A DNA stretch of 64,000 nucleotides from the NCBI RefSeq assembly GCF_020886695.1, contig NZ_AP024485.1:1187001-1251000 (forward strand), in the 5' to 3' direction. Shown here one piece after another: positions 32,841 to 41,495 of the stretch. Source of the DNA: Pseudodesulfovibrio sediminis (lineage in GTDB: Bacteria > Desulfobacterota > Desulfovibrionia > Desulfovibrionales > Desulfovibrionaceae). Positions within the stretch are counted from its first letter, which is position 1, and each line of letters starts with the position of its first letter. The notes below the pieces were generated by a model. It did not search any database. It worked only from the letters and a program-made list of their open reading frames with translations, and was not told the origin of the DNA. A program made the position numbers and the translations under genes.

Positions 32841-33674
32841 CTAGGGTTGAGACATTCCCATGTACCGCTCTACTATCGCGTCAATGGTCCCATCCCTCTT
32901 CATCTGCAAAATAACCGCATCAAACTCCGACAGTCGTTTGGAAATCGCATACTGTTTGCTGATCAGCAGATGAAACGACATCGGGGCAAACGACACATCG
33001 GTCTGAACGATATCTTTCGACAACCCCGATTCCTCAATAAAAGACCAGGCGGCGACAGGCCATTCAATGGCGATGTCCCCGCGCTTGTTGGCAAGCATGC
33101 GCCACACATTCTTGAGGTATGGGGCGTGGTATGTCCTGATACCATGAGCAACGATATTCTGTTCATTCCAACCGTTGCCGACATACGTAACCACTGTCAA
33201 ATCCAAATTCTTGATATCCTCCAGACTTTGAATAGCCTTGATTTGTTCAAGCTTGGGATGATCGGCACTGGTGAATATCGTCTGTTTTTTTATATAGAAG
33301 GGATGTTCATGAGTGTTGGCATATTGCAAGCGCTCCGGCGTGGGCACCGTAACCATGGCATGCGCCTCGCCGCTACGAACCTGCGCCTGACATCGCCCCC
33401 AAGGGAAGCTCTTCCAGTACGATTTCACCCCAATGCGAGACAAGCCCTCTGATACGATCTCATAAAAAAAACCAACCATATTCCCATCAGAATCACGTGA
33501 AAAAAACGGCCAGAAATCCGGGTAATCGATAACCAGTATTTTCCCGTCCGCATCAGCAGGCTCTTCCTCTCCTGCCAGGGCAGTATGAATCAACATGCTC
33601 GAACTCAGAAAGAGAACGATGATTATATTGGTACACACCACCAAAAGTCTTTGAAAAGCAATATAATTTCCCAT
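32841..33674 (-). CDS. Periplasmic solute-binding protein, family 3 (polar amino acid type)
   Basis: A 277-residue protein with a Sec signal peptide (about residues 1-35). The mature part is a bacterial extracellular solute-binding domain 3: 'GKILVIDYPDFWPFFSRDSD', 'MVGFFYEIVSEGLSRIGV', 'SFPWGRCQAQVRSGEAHAMV', 'LTVVTYVGNGWNEQNIV' and 'FHLLISKQYAISKRLSEFDA'. Such proteins feed amino acids or similar ligands to ABC importers, or act as sensors. No permease or ATPase gene is adjacent and the gene has its own terminator, so it may be an orphan receptor. The Arg that binds the alpha-carboxylate in amino-acid binders is not obvious, so the ligand could be different. Confidence 0.85.
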   Translation of the reverse strand: MGNYIAFQRLLVVCTNIIIVLFLSSSMLIHTALAGEEEPADADGKILVIDYPDFWPFFSRDSDGNMVGFFYEIVSEGLSRIGVKSYWKSFPWGRCQAQVRSGEAHAMVTVPTPERLQYANTHEHPFYIKKQTIFTSADHPKLEQIKAIQSLEDIKNLDLTVVTYVGNGWNEQNIVAHGIRTYHAPYLKNVWRMLANKRGDIAIEWPVAAWSFIEESGLSKDIVQTDVSFAPMSFHLLISKQYAISKRLSEFDAVILQMKRDGTIDAIVERYMGMSQP

Positions 33675-33726
33675 CTGATTTTGTTTTAAACACTAAGTTT
33701 TAAACAGTCAACAATCTCCCAAGACG

Positions 33727-33757
33727 AAAAAAAGGCCACCCAAATTGGACGGCCTTT
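33727..33757 (-). terminator. Terminator of the second RND operon
   Basis: On the minus strand AAAGGCC (complement of 33751-33757) pairs with GGCCTTT (complement of 33731-33737), followed by a T-run (complement of 33727-33733). It lies 24 bases after the permease stop. Confidence 0.83.
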
Positions 33758-33780
33758 CATAGGCACATGTTTTCTGGTGG

Positions 33781-36700
33781 CTACGTATCGCCTCCGGCGT
33801 CCGGCTTGTCACCCTCTCTCGGGTTGGCCACTCCACTCCGCAACTTCGAGCCAAGCGCCGAACCAGCGCCTTGAATGGCGGTATACAACGCCGGTACCAC
33901 CAGCACGCCGAGCAGGGTTGCCGCGATCATGCCACCGAACACCGAAGTGCCCAGAGCATGGCGGCTGGCCGAACCGGCCCCGGCTGCCCATACCAGCGGG
34001 ATAACACCGAGGATAAAGGCGAACGAGGTCATCAGAATCGGCCGGAAACGCAGACTGGCGGCTGCCATGGCCGCTTCCCGCAAGTCCATGCCTTCGTCAT
34101 GCTTTTCCTTGGCATATTCAACGATCATAATGGCGTTTTTGGCCGCCAGACCGATGAGCATGATCAACCCGATCTGCGCATAGACGTTGTTCTCCAGCCC
34201 GCGTATCCACTGCGAGGACATGGCACCAAAGATACCAAGCGGCACACAGAAGATAACCGCGAACGGTGTGGTCCAGCTCTCATACTGCGCTGCTAGAACC
34301 AGGAAGACCATGATGATGGCGAGCCCGAAGATCATCCCGGCTTCACCACCGGAGTTCTTCTCCTGATAGGCGATACCTGACCAGTCATAGCCATACCCCT
34401 GGGGCAGGCTCTTGCGAGCCAGAGCTTCCAGCGCGGCCATGGCCTGACCGGAGCTGTACCCTTCCGTCGGCGACATGGTTATCTCGACTGTGCGGTAGAT
34501 ATTATACCGCTGGACATATTCCGGCCCGGTAATCCGGTCGGAACGACTCAGTGTGGACAAAGGCACCATCTGATTGTCTGCCGAACGCATGTAGAACTGG
34601 TTCAGGTCTTCGATGCGCGTGCGGAACTGGGACTCGGCCTGAGCCATGACGCGATAGGTACGCCCGTACTTGTTGAAGTCATTGATATAATAGCCGCCCA
34701 GATAGGTCTGCAACGTCTGGAAGACGTCGTTGACCGGCACACCGAGCTTCTTGGCCTTTTCGCGGTCAATGCTCACATCATACTGAGGAACATGCGCGGA
34801 AAAGGTGGTAAACACATTACTGATTTCAGGCAATTTCTTGGCCTCGGCCATGAAGGAAGCGGACACTGCTGCCAACTCCTCAATGGAGCCGCCGGTCTTG
34901 TCCTGCAACTCAAACTGAAGGCCGCCTGTGGAACTCAGGCCACGGATGGGCGGCGGACCAAAGCCCACGACAATGGCTTCCTGAATACCCCAGAAAGCTT
35001 TCTGTGCCTTGGCCATTATGGCGTTTGACGTCAACTCGGGCGTGGTCCGCTCGGACCAGTCGTCCAGAACCACGAAGAATGCGGAGTTATATGAGGAATA
35101 TGCACCGGTGAGCAGACTAAACCCGCCGAGGCTGACCAAGCTCCGAACGCCTTCGGCATCCTTGAAGTACGCCTCGACCTTTTTGGCCACTGCGTTGGAA
35201 CGCTCAAGCGACGCGCCCTCAGGGAGCATGGCATTGACGATGAAGTAGCCCTGATCCTCATCAGGCACAAAGCCGGACGGCAGGATCTTGAACAGCCCCG
35301 CACACCCCACAACCACAATGAGCACCACGAGAATGCCCAAGACAGCCCGACGAACCAGTGCGCTCACGGCACTATTGTATCGCTTCGTTACCCATTCAAA
35401 GGTCACGTTGAACTTCTCAAAGAACCAGCCAAGCGGTCCACGGATGGGTGTGTACGGTCTGAGCAACAGGGCTGACAATGCCGGAGACAATGTCAGAGCG
35501 TTGATCGACGAGATGGCCACGGACACGGACAGCGTCAGCGCGAACTGCTTGTACAACTGACCGGTAATACCGCCCATAAACGCAACAGGAATGAACACGG
35601 CGATAAGCACCAGCGTACTGGCGATGACCGGACCGGTGACCTGTTTCATGGCGGCTTTGGTCGCCTCTTTGGGCGAAAGTCCCTCGTCATCGATGAAGCG
35701 CTGGGTGGCCTCGACCACAACAATGGCGTCATCGACCACGATGCCGATAGCCAACACCAGTCCGAAAAGAGTCAGGGTGTTGATGGAGAAGTCGAGCAAC
35801 GGGAAAAGCGCAAACGTACCAATCAGCGAAACCGGTACACAGACCATGGGAATGATGGTCGTGCGCCAGTTCTGCAAAAAGATGAAGACCACTAAAAAGA
35901 CGAGAACCAATGCCTCGATCAGAGTGACCATAACCTCGTCAATAGAGGAACTGACAAACAACGTTGTGTTGTAGGGGATTTGATATTTGACACCTTCAGG
36001 GAAGGACTGCGACAATTCGTCCATGGTCTTGTACACGGCATCAGCCACGTCCAGAGCGTTTGCACCCGGCAACTGATAAATGAGAATGGACGCGGTATCC
36101 TGGCCGTTCAGTCGGGCAAAGGTGAAATAGTTCTTGGCCCCCAATTCCACACGGGCCACATCCTGCACCTTGACAGAGCTGCCGTCTTCGTTGGCCTTGA
36201 CGATTATATTGCCAAATTCCTCCGGTTCCGACAGACGCCCTTTGACTCGCAGGGACATCTGGAATTGCTGATCCTTGGGGGACGGAGGCATGCCGATCTG
36301 TCCGGCCGGAGCCTGAACGTTTTGTTCTTTCACGGCGTTGATGACATCAGTCACGGTCAAGCCGTACGCAGTCAGCTTATCCGGATTCAACCAAATGCGC
36401 ATACCATAATCCTGATCGCCGAACAGGGAGACGTCGCCGACGCCCTGAATACGTTTGAGCGCATCATAGAGATTGATCTTTGCGTAGTTGTTGAGAAACA
36501 GCGTATTGTAAGCGGGATTATCCGAGGTCAGGTTGATGATCAGGACGATATCGGGCGACTGTTTGCGAACGCTGACACCGGTGTTCCTAACTTCCTGCGG
36601 AAGCTGCGGCGACGCCAGGTTCACGCGGTTCTGCACGTCCACGGTGGCCAGTTCGAGATCACGCCCCAGCTCAAAGGTGACCGTCAGGTTCATGGAACCG

Positions 36701-36954
36701 TCGTTGGCCGAAATCGAAGACATGTACATCATGTCCTGCGCGCCGTTGACCTGCTCCTCAATGGGAGTGGCCACGGATTCCATGACCGTCTGTGCATCCG
36801 CACCGGTATAGGTGGTGCTGACCCGGACCGATGGCGGCGCGATCTCTGGATACTGGGCAATGGGGAGAGCAAAAATGGACAACCCACCCACCAGCAGGAT
36901 GATGATGGCCATCACCGAAGCAAAAATGGGTCTATCTATGAAAAAGCGGATCAT
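33781..36954 (-). CDS. RND efflux pump inner-membrane subunit, AcrB/MexB type (second system)
   Basis: A 1057-residue HAE1 permease and the most AcrB-like of the three in this window. The start is 'MIRFFIDRPIFASVMAIIIL', then 'LPIAQYPEIAPPSVRVSTTY'. The proton-relay residues match AcrB: the double Asp in TM4 ('AIGIVVDDAIVVVEATQRF') and the Lys in TM10 ('GLAAKNAIMIVEYAKEKHDEG', split by a helix end). 'GPPPIRGLSSTGGLQFELQD' is the phenylalanine-cluster/docking region of the family. It is expected to export amphiphilic drugs, dyes or bile-type compounds. The gene starts 3 bases after its adaptor. No OMF gene and no regulator adjoin it. Confidence 0.95.
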   Translation of the reverse strand: MIRFFIDRPIFASVMAIIILLVGGLSIFALPIAQYPEIAPPSVRVSTTYTGADAQTVMESVATPIEEQVNGAQDMMYMSSISANDGSMNLTVTFELGRDLELATVDVQNRVNLASPQLPQEVRNTGVSVRKQSPDIVLIINLTSDNPAYNTLFLNNYAKINLYDALKRIQGVGDVSLFGDQDYGMRIWLNPDKLTAYGLTVTDVINAVKEQNVQAPAGQIGMPPSPKDQQFQMSLRVKGRLSEPEEFGNIIVKANEDGSSVKVQDVARVELGAKNYFTFARLNGQDTASILIYQLPGANALDVADAVYKTMDELSQSFPEGVKYQIPYNTTLFVSSSIDEVMVTLIEALVLVFLVVFIFLQNWRTTIIPMVCVPVSLIGTFALFPLLDFSINTLTLFGLVLAIGIVVDDAIVVVEATQRFIDDEGLSPKEATKAAMKQVTGPVIASTLVLIAVFIPVAFMGGITGQLYKQFALTLSVSVAISSINALTLSPALSALLLRPYTPIRGPLGWFFEKFNVTFEWVTKRYNSAVSALVRRAVLGILVVLIVVVGCAGLFKILPSGFVPDEDQGYFIVNAMLPEGASLERSNAVAKKVEAYFKDAEGVRSLVSLGGFSLLTGAYSSYNSAFFVVLDDWSERTTPELTSNAIMAKAQKAFWGIQEAIVVGFGPPPIRGLSSTGGLQFELQDKTGGSIEELAAVSASFMAEAKKLPEISNVFTTFSAHVPQYDVSIDREKAKKLGVPVNDVFQTLQTYLGGYYINDFNKYGRTYRVMAQAESQFRTRIEDLNQFYMRSADNQMVPLSTLSRSDRITGPEYVQRYNIYRTVEITMSPTEGYSSGQAMAALEALARKSLPQGYGYDWSGIAYQEKNSGGEAGMIFGLAIIMVFLVLAAQYESWTTPFAVIFCVPLGIFGAMSSQWIRGLENNVYAQIGLIMLIGLAAKNAIMIVEYAKEKHDEGMDLREAAMAAASLRFRPILMTSFAFILGVIPLVWAAGAGSASRHALGTSVFGGMIAATLLGVLVVPALYTAIQGAGSALGSKLRSGVANPREGDKPDAGGDT

Positions 36955-36957
36955 GCC

Positions 36958-38151
36958 TTACTCCGCCTTGTCTTCAGCCGCTGGTGCGGCAGCCGGTGCT
37001 TCAGACTGTCCGTCAGCAGTCATGGGGACCACAATGGGTTTGATCTGCATGCCGGGGCGAACCCTGCGCACACCGTCAACGATGACCAGATCGCCCGCTT
37101 TCAATCCTTCTTTAATCACAATCATATTGTTGGTTTCAAAACCGATCTTCACGGGCTGGCTCTTGATGACACCGTCCTCATCGACCACATACAGGGATTT
37201 CATGCCCTGTGTATCCATGACGCCCACACTGGGGACAACCACGGCATCCTGACTTTCGGCGATCATCACCCGAATCTTGGCATACTGACCGGGACGGAGA
37301 ATATTGTCCGGGTTCGCGAAAACCACACGAATACCAAGAGAACCGGTCTGCGGGTCAATGGTCGGATCAATCATATCGAAAGCGCCGGGCTGCTCATATT
37401 CACTACCATCGGAAAGAATCATCTTGATGGCTCGCCCTGCTTCCTTTGTTCTCTGATCGCGCACAGCACGGATATAATCTGTTTCACTGACGCTGAAACT
37501 GACATAAATGGGATCCTGGGAAGAGATGGTGGCAAGCAGCGTGTTTTCACCTTGTCCCACGAGGTTGCCGACGTCCACCTGTACCCGACTGATAAGGCCG
37601 TCGATGGGAGCATAAATTTTGGTATAGCCAAGCTGAATCCTGGCGTTCTCCATCTTGGCCTTACTGTCATTGAGCTGGGCCTGATACGTGGCCCGCTCGG
37701 TCTGATGGCTCTCGAACTCATCTCGACTGACAACGCCCTCATCAAAGAGTTTCTTGAAGCGTACGTAGTCCTTTTTCGACTTTGTCAGCAACGCGGAGTT
37801 GGATGCGACGACAGCCTGAGCCTGTTTCAAGTCTTCCTGGAACGGTTTGGGGTCAATGACAAAAAGCAGATCGCCTTTCTTGACCTGCCTGCCTTCCTCA
37901 AACTTCCGCTCCTGAAGGAACCCGGCTACGCGGGCGCGCACTTCAACAGACTCCTTGGCACTGACCTGGCCCACGAACTCGCCCCATTGAGGCATGTTAC
38001 GCACTTCGGCCTTGATGACCTTCATGGGCACTGGATCCTGCGATGCCTTGGCCGCTTCTTTCTTTTCTTCACCGGAACAACCCAGTGCGCTTGACAGGAC
38101 GAGCAACACCAAAGCCAGGAGACCAGCATACCGCAATCCGTTTTTCACCAT
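36958..38151 (-). CDS. RND periplasmic adaptor lipoprotein, AcrA/MexA type (second system)
   Basis: A 397-residue lipoprotein: the signal peptide ends in the lipobox 'SSALGCS', with lipidated Cys at about residue 25. The lipoyl parts 'VEVRARVAGFLQERKFEEG' and 'YTKIYAPIDGLISRVQVDVG' frame a long hairpin (about residues 110-170), a barrel part with 'VSFSVSETDYIRAV', and the membrane-proximal end 'VRPGMQIKPIVVP'. The Ala-rich C-terminal tail is typical. It forms the periplasmic link for the permease at 33781-36954. The 210-base upstream spacer is AT-rich and divergent from the DUF1844 gene, and should hold both promoters. Confidence 0.94.
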   Translation of the reverse strand: MVKNGLRYAGLLALVLLVLSSALGCSGEEKKEAAKASQDPVPMKVIKAEVRNMPQWGEFVGQVSAKESVEVRARVAGFLQERKFEEGRQVKKGDLLFVIDPKPFQEDLKQAQAVVASNSALLTKSKKDYVRFKKLFDEGVVSRDEFESHQTERATYQAQLNDSKAKMENARIQLGYTKIYAPIDGLISRVQVDVGNLVGQGENTLLATISSQDPIYVSFSVSETDYIRAVRDQRTKEAGRAIKMILSDGSEYEQPGAFDMIDPTIDPQTGSLGIRVVFANPDNILRPGQYAKIRVMIAESQDAVVVPSVGVMDTQGMKSLYVVDEDGVIKSQPVKIGFETNNMIVIKEGLKAGDLVIVDGVRRVRPGMQIKPIVVPMTADGQSEAPAAAPAAEDKAE

Positions 38152-38361
38152 AACGCGAGACCTTTATTAGAATAAATTTAAACGATTTCCAAATTATGCA
38201 CTATTTCCAGATATCCTAGACTGAAAGCGAAATTATGTACACTATGATTTTAATAAGTAGGAATCTTTTTTGTCCGGCTGAGCCGTGTATATTGACTCTG
38301 TGGCATACAGCCCGTACTGAACGAGCAGTGACAACTGCATAAATCCGTATGGAGCGAACAA

Positions 38362-38649
38362 ATGGCTGATAACACCTGTAAAGAAAATCCCATGCAGGGC
38401 ATTCCCCTGGATATCAATTTCACGACATTCATATACTCACTTTCCTCCTCAGCCATGGTCGCTCTGGGCGAAGCCGCCGACCCGGGTACAGGACAGGTGG
38501 AAGTCCACCCCCAGCTGGCAAAGCACACCATTGATGTGCTCGGCATGCTCAAGGACAAGTTTGACAACGGCCTGGACGACAACGAAAAAAAACTGCTCTG
38601 CGACATAGTGTACAATCTACGCATGTCGTATGTGAATAAAATCAAGTAG
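38362..38649 (+). CDS. DUF1844-family protein
   Basis: A 95-residue all-helical protein of the DUF1844 family common in deltaproteobacteria. It reads 'LDINFTTFIYSLSSSAMVAL', then the 'LGEAADPGTG' turn, a conserved 'AKHTIDVLGMLKDKFDNGLD' helix and 'LLCDIVYNLRMSYVNKIK'. No enzyme motif is present and the function of the family is not known. GGAG lies 11 bases upstream of the ATG. It ends 10 bases before argC and is very likely co-transcribed with it. Confidence 0.9.
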   Translation: MADNTCKENPMQGIPLDINFTTFIYSLSSSAMVALGEAADPGTGQVEVHPQLAKHTIDVLGMLKDKFDNGLDDNEKKLLCDIVYNLRMSYVNKIK

Positions 38650-38659
38650 GTTCATAAAC

Positions 38660-39715
38660 ATGTCCCACATAATCAAAGCCGGGCTGGTGGGTGTCACCGG
38701 CTACACCGGCATGGAATTGTCCCGGCTCATGACCCACCACTCCTCCATGGAGCTGGTGCGCGTCACCTCTCGCGCCGAAGCAGGCAAGAAGCTTGCCGAC
38801 ATCTATCCGTTCCTCCACCGGCTCCCGCTGGGCGAGCTGGTCATCACCCAGCCGGATCCCGCTGACCTGGCTGCCGAGTGTGATGTGGTCTTCCTGGCAG
38901 TACCGCACAAGACCGCCATGGGAATCGCCGCCGCTCTGCTCGCGGAAGGGGTGAAGGTCGTGGACCTGTCCGCCGACTTCCGCATCAATGACAAAACCAC
39001 GTATGAAGAGTGGTACGATGTAGAGCATACCGAGCCCCAGCTTCTGAGCGAAGCCGTGTACGGCCTGCCGGAGCTGTATCTGGACCAGATCATGGGCGCA
39101 CGCCTCATCGCCAACCCGGGATGTTACCCGACCTCTTCCATCCTCGGCCTGGCACCGGCCCTGTCCGGCGGATTCATTGCGACCGATGACATCGTCATTG
39201 ACGCCAAGTCCGGGGCTTCCGGAGCCGGACGCGGAGCCAAAGTGGGCACACTCTTCTGTGAAGTGGCCGACAACTTTCGCGCATACAGCCTGCCGGCGCA
39301 CCGCCATGCACCCGAAATCGAACAGGAGCTTTCCAAGCTCGGCGGCGCGAACATGACCATTTCATTCAATACGCACCTGCTGCCTATCGACCGTGGCATC
39401 CTGTCCACCATCTATACCAAGCTGAATACGAACATGGACCTCGACGCGGTCCACGCAGCTTACACCGAGTTCTACTCCGACAAGCCGTTGGTCCGTGTCC
39501 TGCCCAAAGGGCAACTGCCGGAAACCCGGTTTGTGCGTGGCACGGTCTTCTGCGATATCGGCGTGGTGGTCGACCCTCGGACAAACCGGCTGATCATTCT
39601 CTCGGCCATCGACAATCTGTGTCGTGGCGCATCTGGCCAGGCGCTCATGAACGCCAACCTGATCTGCGGCCTGGATATCGACGAAGGGCTGCCCATGGCC
39701 CCAATGATGCCCTAG
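38660..39715 (+). CDS. argC: N-acetyl-gamma-glutamyl-phosphate reductase
   Basis: A 351-residue enzyme of the arginine pathway. It reduces N-acetylglutamyl phosphate with NADPH to the semialdehyde. The N-terminal Rossmann motif is 'AGLVGVTGYTGMELSRLM', the catalytic Cys lies in 'IANPGCYPTSSILGLAP' (about residue 155), the general-base His is in 'AYSLPAHRHAPEIEQELS', and 'SGASGAGRGAKVGTLFCEV' is the usual signature of the long type 1 form. No other arg genes are nearby. A strong terminator follows. Confidence 0.97.
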   Translation: MSHIIKAGLVGVTGYTGMELSRLMTHHSSMELVRVTSRAEAGKKLADIYPFLHRLPLGELVITQPDPADLAAECDVVFLAVPHKTAMGIAAALLAEGVKVVDLSADFRINDKTTYEEWYDVEHTEPQLLSEAVYGLPELYLDQIMGARLIANPGCYPTSSILGLAPALSGGFIATDDIVIDAKSGASGAGRGAKVGTLFCEVADNFRAYSLPAHRHAPEIEQELSKLGGANMTISFNTHLLPIDRGILSTIYTKLNTNMDLDAVHAAYTEFYSDKPLVRVLPKGQLPETRFVRGTVFCDIGVVVDPRTNRLIILSAIDNLCRGASGQALMNANLICGLDIDEGLPMAPMMP

Positions 39716-39741
39716 ACAATCGCCCTCTCCCGACAAAGATC

Positions 39742-39772
39742 AAGGCCACCAAACTGGTGGCCTTTTCTTTTT
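39742..39772 (+). terminator. Rho-independent terminator of argC
   Basis: AAGGCCACC (39742-39750) pairs with GGTGGCCTT (39756-39764) over AAACT, followed by a T-rich tail to 39772. Confidence 0.92.
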
Positions 39773-39853
39773 CTCAATAATGATTATTATGAAAGACAGT
39801 CTCAGAATTCAGACAATCTCAGAATAAACCGTAAATCAATGAGGGTACACAGC

Positions 39854-40465
39854 ATGGAATTCAACGACATTCTCGACAACAGAAGAGCCATAAACTTCTT
39901 CGATCCTGAAAGGGACATCTCCGAGAGCACCCTTACAGCCATACTCGAAGACGCTGCCGAATCCCCGTCCAGCTTCAATCTGCAACCCTGGAAGGTCAAG
40001 ATAATCCGCGACCCCAAACGCAAACAGGTGTTGCGCGCCTTGGCATTTGACCAGCCCAAGGTCACTGAAGCACCGGCAGTCCTGATCATACTCGCCGATC
40101 GTGATGGATGGAAAGAAGGCTGCGACACTCTGGAAAAGCATTTTGCCAAGGATCTGCAACCCGAACAACGGGACTGGTTCATCAGTACCACCAAGGCGCT
40201 GTACGGCAACAGCGAGGAAGCGAGCCAGGCGTTTGCCAACAAAAACGCAGGCCTGTTCGCCATGTCGATAATGTATGCCGCCACCCATCACGGGTTGCAC
40301 ACGCACCCCATGGACGGGTTCGATCATGAGGGCGTACGCAAGGAGTTCAACATCCCTGACAACTACTGGATTCCCATGCTCATCGCAGTGGGACACATGA
40401 AGCCAGGCAATGAAATCCAGCCCAAGGCGTGGCGTCAGTCCATTGAAGAGATTATTCTGGATTAA
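39854..40465 (+). CDS. Nitroreductase-family protein
   Basis: A 203-residue FMN-dependent oxidoreductase. The flavin-phosphate start 'DILDNRRAINFFDPERDISE', 'AAESPSSFNLQPWKVKII' (FMN contact Ser/Asn/Gln) and the late 'MLIAVGHMKPGNEI' are family features. Such proteins reduce nitroaromatics, quinones or similar acceptors with NAD(P)H; the natural substrate is unknown. The start at 39854 is preferred, because GAGGG lies 9 bases upstream; the ATG at 39839 has none. It is monocistronic between two hairpins. Confidence 0.88.
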   Translation: MEFNDILDNRRAINFFDPERDISESTLTAILEDAAESPSSFNLQPWKVKIIRDPKRKQVLRALAFDQPKVTEAPAVLIILADRDGWKEGCDTLEKHFAKDLQPEQRDWFISTTKALYGNSEEASQAFANKNAGLFAMSIMYAATHHGLHTHPMDGFDHEGVRKEFNIPDNYWIPMLIAVGHMKPGNEIQPKAWRQSIEEIILD

Positions 40466-40471
40466 TTTCCA

Positions 40472-40506
40472 CAAGGCCGGTTGAACCCTTTGTTCAACCG
40501 GCCTTG
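40472..40506. terminator. Long perfect hairpin between convergent genes
   Basis: A 15-base perfect stem, CAAGGCCGGTTGAAC (40472-40486) and its complement at 40492-40506, with a 5-base loop. It sits between the nitroreductase and csaA, both of which end here. T-runs are poor on both strands. Confidence 0.75.
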
Positions 40507-40520
40507 TGCCTTTCCATTGA

Positions 40521-40856
40521 CTACCCCAGCTTCAGACCATTGGGCACCTGTCTGTCCGGCACGGCCAGAACAACGCCGTCTGCACCGTAAAACCCGGTGA
40601 CCAGACACTCCGACTTCACGGGACCGATCTGCTTGGAAGGAAAATTCACGACCCCGATCACCTGCTTACCCGCCAACTCTTCAAGAGCATAGACCTCGGT
40701 GATCTGGGCACTGGATTTGCGCACGCCGATTTCATCCCCGAAATCCACCCAGAGTTTGTAGGCCGGTACACGTGCTTCAGGAAATTCCTCGGCCTTCAAA
40801 ATGGTTCCCACACGCAGTTCCACTTTTTCGAAATCGCCCCATCCTATCGTTTCCAT
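40521..40856 (-). CDS. csaA: CsaA-type tRNA-binding / chaperone protein
   Basis: A 111-residue single OB-fold (EMAP II-like) domain: '[20 protein letters not shown]', '[20 protein letters not shown]' and '[20 protein letters not shown]', then '[13 protein letters not shown]'. CsaA is a dimer that binds tRNA and has chaperone or export-related activity in Bacillus. The start is taken at 40856 because GGAGGAG is 6 bases upstream; an in-frame ATG at 40880 lies before that site. It is a single gene. Confidence 0.93.
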   Translation of the reverse strand: METIGWGDFEKVELRVGTILKAEEFPEARVPAYKLWVDFGDEIGVRKSSAQITEVYALEELAGKQVIGVVNFPSKQIGPVKSECLVTGFYGADGVVLAVPDRQVPNGLKLG

Positions 40857-40977
40857 GGATCGCTCCTCCACATTGTTCATCGTATTTTCCGTGCCTGAAG
40901 ATCATGAGATCATGGCTGATTAGTTGCACTCCGACGTACCACCCGCATTAAGAGCAGTCCAGTGACCTCAGACAGAG

Positions 40978-41003
40978 AAAAGGGAACCCGAGGGTTCCCT
41001 TTT
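40978..41003. terminator. Terminator of the Fe-S / cytochrome b operon
   Basis: AAAAGGGAACCC (40978-40989) pairs with GGGTTCCCTTTT (40992-41003) around a 2-base centre. It reads as an intrinsic terminator in both directions; the operon ending at 41034 on the minus strand is the likely user. Confidence 0.85.
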
Positions 41004-41033
41004 CAACTATGGTAGAGAGAGAGTGGCTTGAAA

Positions 41034-41495
41034 CTACTTTCGGACGGCATATGCCGAACAGTTCCTGAGCAGCGCGACCAGCGCCAGGACACCCAGGACC
41101 ATAACCAGCACCAGATGGACCCATTCGATAGTCAGAATTGCCATTGGATGCAGGGTCACTCCGGGCAGGTTACGGTAAACCCGCAATCCTCCGCTGACGA
41201 CCAGACCGGCCACCACGCCAACGCGAGCCATACCGAGCGGTGTCAGAGAGAGCTGCCGGTTCCATCCTTTTATCCAGTTGACGACCACAAGGCCTACCAC
41301 GAACAACAGCAGGGTTGCCAGCAGGTAGTGGAGCTTGTGCACCAGAAAGAAATCCCCGGTCCATGCAAGGCCCGGAACCATGGTCACATAATATCGCTTG
41401 GCCAGGGGCATCTGCATGAACCCGGTCAAGGTCAGGGACGCGACGGCCAGTATGAACAAACGGGAAATCCATGCGGAATACGGTCTAACTTGCAT
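41034..41495 (-). CDS. Small cytochrome b-like membrane subunit
   Basis: A 153-residue protein with four membrane helices (about residues 10-28, 48-72, 87-103 and 117-143). Histidines placed as possible haem ligands are His53 and His56 in 'FLVHKLHYLL', and His116 and His127 in 'LHPMAILTIEWVHLVL'. It thus looks like a reduced cytochrome b subunit (FdnI/HybB functional equivalent) that would pass electrons between the quinone pool and the periplasmic Fe-S partner. Its first 11 bases overlap the end of the ferredoxin gene, so the two are translationally coupled. I cannot assign a named family. Confidence 0.72.
   Translation of the reverse strand: MQVRPYSAWISRLFILAVASLTLTGFMQMPLAKRYYVTMVPGLAWTGDFFLVHKLHYLLATLLLFVVGLVVVNWIKGWNRQLSLTPLGMARVGVVAGLVVSGGLRVYRNLPGVTLHPMAILTIEWVHLVLVMVLGVLALVALLRNCSAYAVRK

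Noticed and set aside
35980-38094. 704-codon plus-strand open frame across the second RND adaptor and permease
   Set aside because: Antisense shadow; the opposite strand has a lipobox, lipoyl halves and family signatures.
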